From Volvariella volvacea V23 (lineage: Eukaryota; Basidiomycota; Agaricomycetes; Agaricales; Pluteaceae): DNA of 64,000 nt. Positions 60,110 to 64,000 of the stretch are shown here, in pieces. The position numbers were made by a program, and so were the translations under genes. Location: positions 461,467 to 525,466 of the forward strand of contig KB722759.1 in assembly GCA_000349905.1 (NCBI GenBank), written 5' to 3'. The notes below the pieces were generated by a model, which was not told the origin of the DNA, did not search any database, and worked only from the letters and a program-made list of their open reading frames with translations. The first letter of the stretch is position 1. The number at the start of each line of letters is the position of its first letter.

Positions 60110-61572
60110 TCAATTGACATGTGGGATGAAATTTGACCATTTGACATTTTCGTATGCGGAGCCAGGAAGGTCGCGGAGAGCGAAGAAAGCGAGGAAAATG
60201 ATGATAATGCGCGCAGAGATATAGATTGGTGTTCCAAAATGAGTGACCAAAACCCAAAGAGCTGCTCGGTGACACTGGGGTCATTATTGTAGTGCGAGAA
60301 GCCGACGAGAAAACGCCATGAAAGTGGAATAAAGGCCGGAGTGATTGTAAGAACGAGGGGAGATGACCTCCGGAGCCAGAGTTCGGTGGCGGTCAGAAAC
60401 GGGAAATTCCAGCCAACGAGATGGATTCCTTCAAAAGCAACGCCGATGGTAGAAGCGCAAGCATATGCGAGTTGATGTTGGTCCCCTCCTAACCCGGCGG
60501 CGTAGAATGGAGGGATGCTTGTTTCTCGGTACACGTTCTCCATGTTGGTCATCTCTAAAAGCGGCCCAAAGACGAGTGCAAACGGCTTTTGATCAGGTAT
60601 TTCCATACCGACTTGACCACACCGTTCTTCTCAGCGCTTTTCAGAATGATCCCCAACAAGCTAGATTCCTCTTCACTGCTACCTTCCCGCCTCCTGCCCC
60701 CTGTTGCACGCTTTCATAGTCCTTGATACCACGCCTCTTCCGTCTTCTCTTCTGGTCCATCGACTCGATTTCCCTCCTTATCAAAGTATATTGTACACCC
60801 CACACTCAGCGGCTTGTCCCACCACAAGAAGTATGTCGTCACATTCAACGCCGCAAACGCCAAGGTGACCAATTCGTGTTCGGTCAGAACGAGTCCCTCG
60901 ACGCGACGAGCGATGCATTTGATAACAAACCAGGTAGTTTGGAGGACAACGATGGATTTTGAGAGCATGTCGCCTTTTCCGTGGTCTTCAATTTCCCTTT
61001 TCTTAATGGAGGGGAGCTTATCAACTCGTCTGACTGATCTTGTGTACAGCGTGTTCCGCCCACTGCTCCATATTACGACTTCGTACTGCCCATTGTCTCC
61101 CTTCAAAATCAGCCTGCCCATCTGAATGAAAAATCCGTGTGTTCGTGTCCATCCCCAGTCTATGTGCATGTCAGAAGTATAATTCAATATTGGCGCTACA
61201 CTCACGTTTGTGCCTCTCCGCAATCCTTCCTGCCATAATTCTCTGCCTCAAAGCCCACATAATAACCACCTCTGGGGCTACGGTTGCATAAACCATCGTT
61301 CGGATCTTCAACCACATTTTCTTCCCCCATGAGTCGTTCCAGTCTGGGATGTTGTGGTGGATGGAGATGTAGGTGCAGAGGAATATGACGCCGAGGCAGC
61401 TGTACAGGATATCAAAGGTGGTGCGTTTCTTGTCCAGATCGCAAGTACCGGCGCTGATTGTGGCTGTGACGATGCATAGAGGGCTAGGGATTGGACTTGC
61501 TGGAATGGAAATAGGGACAGGAGAAGCAAGGGAGCGGGCGAAGGCTGCGAAGAGCATGCCTGCGAGAAACAT
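60110..61572 (-). pseudogene. WWDKPLN-family membrane protein, copy 11, inactivated
   Basis: Exon 1 (61572-61206) is intact (MFLAGMLFAAFARSLASP, CDLDKKRTTFDILYS). Exon 2 reads WTRTHGFFIQMGRLIL, LVTLAFAALN and WWDKPLSVGCTIYFD, then meets TGA at 60714 where sister genes have Trp (CTATGG to CTATGA). One base is missing near 60595 before KPFALVFGPLLEMTNM, and one T is missing near 60250 in a T run before the last helix. The true end, SAYENVKWSNFIPHVN, would stop at 60110. The many preserved blocks point to recent loss; two of the three lesions are single-base gaps that resequencing could test. Confidence 0.85.
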
Positions 61573-61649
61573 GGTGAAAGCTGGAGTCAAGGGCGAGAAC
61601 TTGAACAAGAGGCGGTTTTTCTCTGCTCTTTCGATTTTTCATATGTCCA

Positions 61650-61666
61650 TCAATTTGGCGCTGATT
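61650..61666 (-). promoter_or_regulatory. Promoter element of copy 11
   Basis: Plus-strand CAATTTGGCGCTGATTG, sense CAATCAGCGCCAAATTG, about 80 bp before the ATG at 61572. It keeps the TTTGGCGC core although the gene is damaged. Confidence 0.55.
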
Positions 61667-63153
61667 GCAGCTCCATTCTTGTTTTGACCACGACACCCTG
61701 CTATGAACGTAGTAGATATTTGCCAAATAACGCTACACCACTCTATGATTGGTATTGCAGCTTCCAGTCGGATCGCATCTTGGCCCGCCAATTCTATCCT
61801 TATCGTATGACCTCCTCATGGGGCGCTCGATAGTCAAACACCCACTAACTATCATCATTTTTGACAGCTGACCTAAAATTTGAGATGAAACTCAATTAGA
61901 TTCAGCCCATATAATTAGGAACCTCGTCTAGAACTCACTTTGAATGCTTCTAACCTATAAGCTTGACGTCTTGTCATCTGGTGAGCTGACGTTCACGCAT
62001 TCCTTCTTGCTCCATGCCCTGTCATCCTCTAACCTCCTTTAAGTTGTTCGTCCTTATGAACTTGATACATCATCGCGTTCATTTACAGGGCTTCTCTTGC
62101 ACCCCAAGAGGGTTCCTGGCGTGTCAAACTGTCACCCACACTGCCATTCTTAGCTGCGAATGAAGAAGAGTGGATAGGCACAATTAGCTCTGTACATGCC
62201 CTAGGATGGGGAGTGCTCCATAGAGAACATGAGCATCGAAATTCGTTCTGTATATGCGCGTATATGAAGTCCACCAGCATAATTCACCTGTTGTTGCTAC
62301 TAGCCGCCAATGAAAGACGCGCATATAAGCCATCAACGCTACCCAGATGAAAGAACAAAAGAAAAGATGCGCTTCAGCTAGGTTGGAATTCTTTTCGGGA
62401 TGGCAACTCTGATGAACCAAATTCAGCTCTATCAACTTTAAGGTTGGCATATAGCAACCATGCATACCGTTGCTGGACCAGCGTTGAATCGTCTAGTAAA
62501 GTGTTTAGGTTTCAAAAAGACCCGCTGCAGTCGATAGCTGGCACTGTTGTGTTCACTGTTGTGTTTGTGTTCGGTACTGTTGCTCATCTGTAGAAGAACC
62601 TAGACTAATACCTAGTGCTATAACGCCATCTTGGGAAGGGTTCTATAGCCTCATATGCCCGGTGTTGTGGATATGCTGTATGTCAAGCACACAGAAGTGG
62701 GAGAGAAGAGAAAGAATAAGAAAGAAATTGACGAGTACATGCACAATACAATGAATTTGATCAGGTGCCCTCGTCACTTTGAACATTGGATAGGAATTGT
62801 GGCTCTAGATCTGGCTTAGGCTCGCATATGTCATCATTAATTCATCACTCTTACCTTTATCCTACCAAGCCCAATATATTAGACCAGACCTCGGAGTTGA
62901 GAACAAACGCTAGAGGCAGTGGCGGTATGTCATTGACACGGTGCTCCATGTGGTTGCTGCGGCGGTGTGGATCACGTGCCAATAGCAACGCAATTGGTCA
63001 TGTGCTTAATTAATCGCGTAAATGAACGCTTTTGTTCAACGCTTCTCAAACGCCTGCCGTTGTGCCATTCAAAAGAGATGCAAGTTTTCATTGCTTCATC
63101 TTAAAGTGCTATGCACAGTGAACTTTAGTGCTTTCTACTAAGCTTGAGACGGC
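61667..63153. other. Intergenic, no supported gene
   Basis: Mixed sequence with short frames only. I see no RNA gene or clear repeat. Confidence 0.5.
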
Positions 63154-64000
63154 ATGTCAGCGTCAGATAGTTCCCCATCCCCTTCAATTCACCCTGGAGT
63201 TCATAGTAAGTTGTTCTTCGTGCTCAACTAAGTACTCACCACAGGACAGGCTCATCCGCTTGATGAACTAAGGGGAGCACTTTATAAGGAACTTGTATGG
63301 GGAAGATCCCTCATCCTAGATAGACGGAGGAGTTATAATTCTGCTCTGTTCAGTTCTTTGACGGCTTCGGCATCGATTAAGGCATTCCTTCGTGAGACTG
63401 ATTTGTTTGACTCTGCGCTGCAGCGGTGGAAGACTCTACCCACTACATTCAGATCTCTTAATGCCCTTTGCAACTCTATCGCAATCACGATGCAGGCCAT
63501 AATTGACCATTTTTGTATTCCGCATCGTCGAGTGTTAAGCAGGCGAACAAGAAAGAAAGAGCGCTACCTTTCTATGGAATCAGAGGTTATGATAGTCGGA
63601 TGTTGTGGCACTGCATTCAAGAATCGCGAATTTCCCGTCCATCCCAACTACCATCATTGTGTTACGGCGATTTCGGTGAGGTTCAACTCCACGCTGAATG
63701 AGGGAGAGGAAGAGTTGCAAGCTGGGATTTTCACTCAGTATGTGCATTTCCGTCACGCTCTACTATCATCGTTCTACTTCATACTCACTACGGCCTTCGT
63801 TTCTTTGTTCTGCAGAGAATGTTTTAATGCGCAACCACATCGTCGACTCCATGAACATAACCGAGACAAACTTCGTTTTATTTCAATTCGATCGCACGGG
63901 AGCTATTTACTCACGCCGCTCAGCTACGCACAAGCAAGCCGAGGAGTTTGTCAGGTGCGTCCTAGGTGTAGCTTCAGGGGATGAAAACATCCTTGGGTTC
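63154..64000 (+). CDS. Probable FunK1-type protein kinase, 3' end outside window
   Basis: The first exon (63154-63205) reads MSASDSSPSPSIHPGVH; after an intron ending at 63244 the frame runs RQAHPLDELRGALYKELVWG and on to about 63480. Further exons with uncertain borders carry ANKKERALPFYGIRG, LCYGDFGEVQLHAE and, at 63810-64000, ENVLMRNHIVDSMNITETNF, then VLFQFDRTGAIYS and CVLGVASGDENILG. The last block resembles the region before the kinase core of the large fungal FunK1 family (YDRSGAI..., a short helix, then LGL). No kinase catalytic motif lies inside the window, so the call rests on this N-terminal region only. Confidence 0.5.

Overview
The window looks like nuclear DNA of a mushroom-forming basidiomycete (Agaricomycetes). 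The support is dense introns of about 45-60 nt with GT..AG ends, basidiomycete-type NRPS-like adenylate-forming reductases, a Tsp2-like tetraspanin, a probable FunK1-type kinase start at the right edge, and LTR-retroelement debris. It is a draft scaffold with three 100-N gaps (14361-14460, 39129-39228, 49918-50017).

Two multigene families dominate. The first is a set of three adenylation-thiolation-reductase (A-T-R) genes: one cut by the left edge (1-3603, +), one complete (24129-28073, +) and one complete on the other strand (53086-57109, -). All share the same exon plan. The second is an uncharacterised multi-pass membrane-protein family, called the WWDKPLN family here after a conserved motif. 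It has about 14 loci: five intact genes (19534-20981 -, 21736-23116 -, 28398-29930 -, 51218-52697 +, 57761-59223 -), one nearly intact copy (7863-9264 -), four clear pseudogenes, one copy split in two by an insertion, and several short relics. Each of the three A-T-R genes lies tail-to-tail with a member of this family, 260-390 bp away, so the duplicated unit seems to be a convergent A-T-R / membrane-protein pair.

Left to right: 1-9.3 kb, A-T-R gene 1 and damaged membrane-family copies; 9.3-14.4 kb, AT-rich, CpG-poor transposon debris; 14.8-18 kb, a membrane-family pseudogene broken by two solo LTRs and probably a third insertion; 19.5-30 kb, three intact membrane genes around A-T-R gene 2; 30.6-36.3 kb, two ordinary genes (a GH47 alpha-mannosidase and a METTL24-like methyltransferase); 37.8-43.2 kb, a split membrane-family gene whose insertion carries a circularly permuted secreted-protein gene; 43.7-45.3 kb, a tetraspanin; 45.9-47.8 kb, more repeat debris; 48.1-50.3 kb, a disordered protein; 51.2-61.6 kb, membrane genes around A-T-R gene 3; 63.2-64 kb, the kinase-like gene start.

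A function linking the reductases and the membrane proteins is inference. The reductases should activate a carboxylic acid, tether it and release it by NAD(P)H reduction. The partners could be transporters, modifying enzymes or simply co-duplicated neighbours. Several family members share a promoter element about 80 bp before the start codon, with a TTTGGCGC core, and the two visible A-T-R promoters carry a related TCGCGCCA motif.
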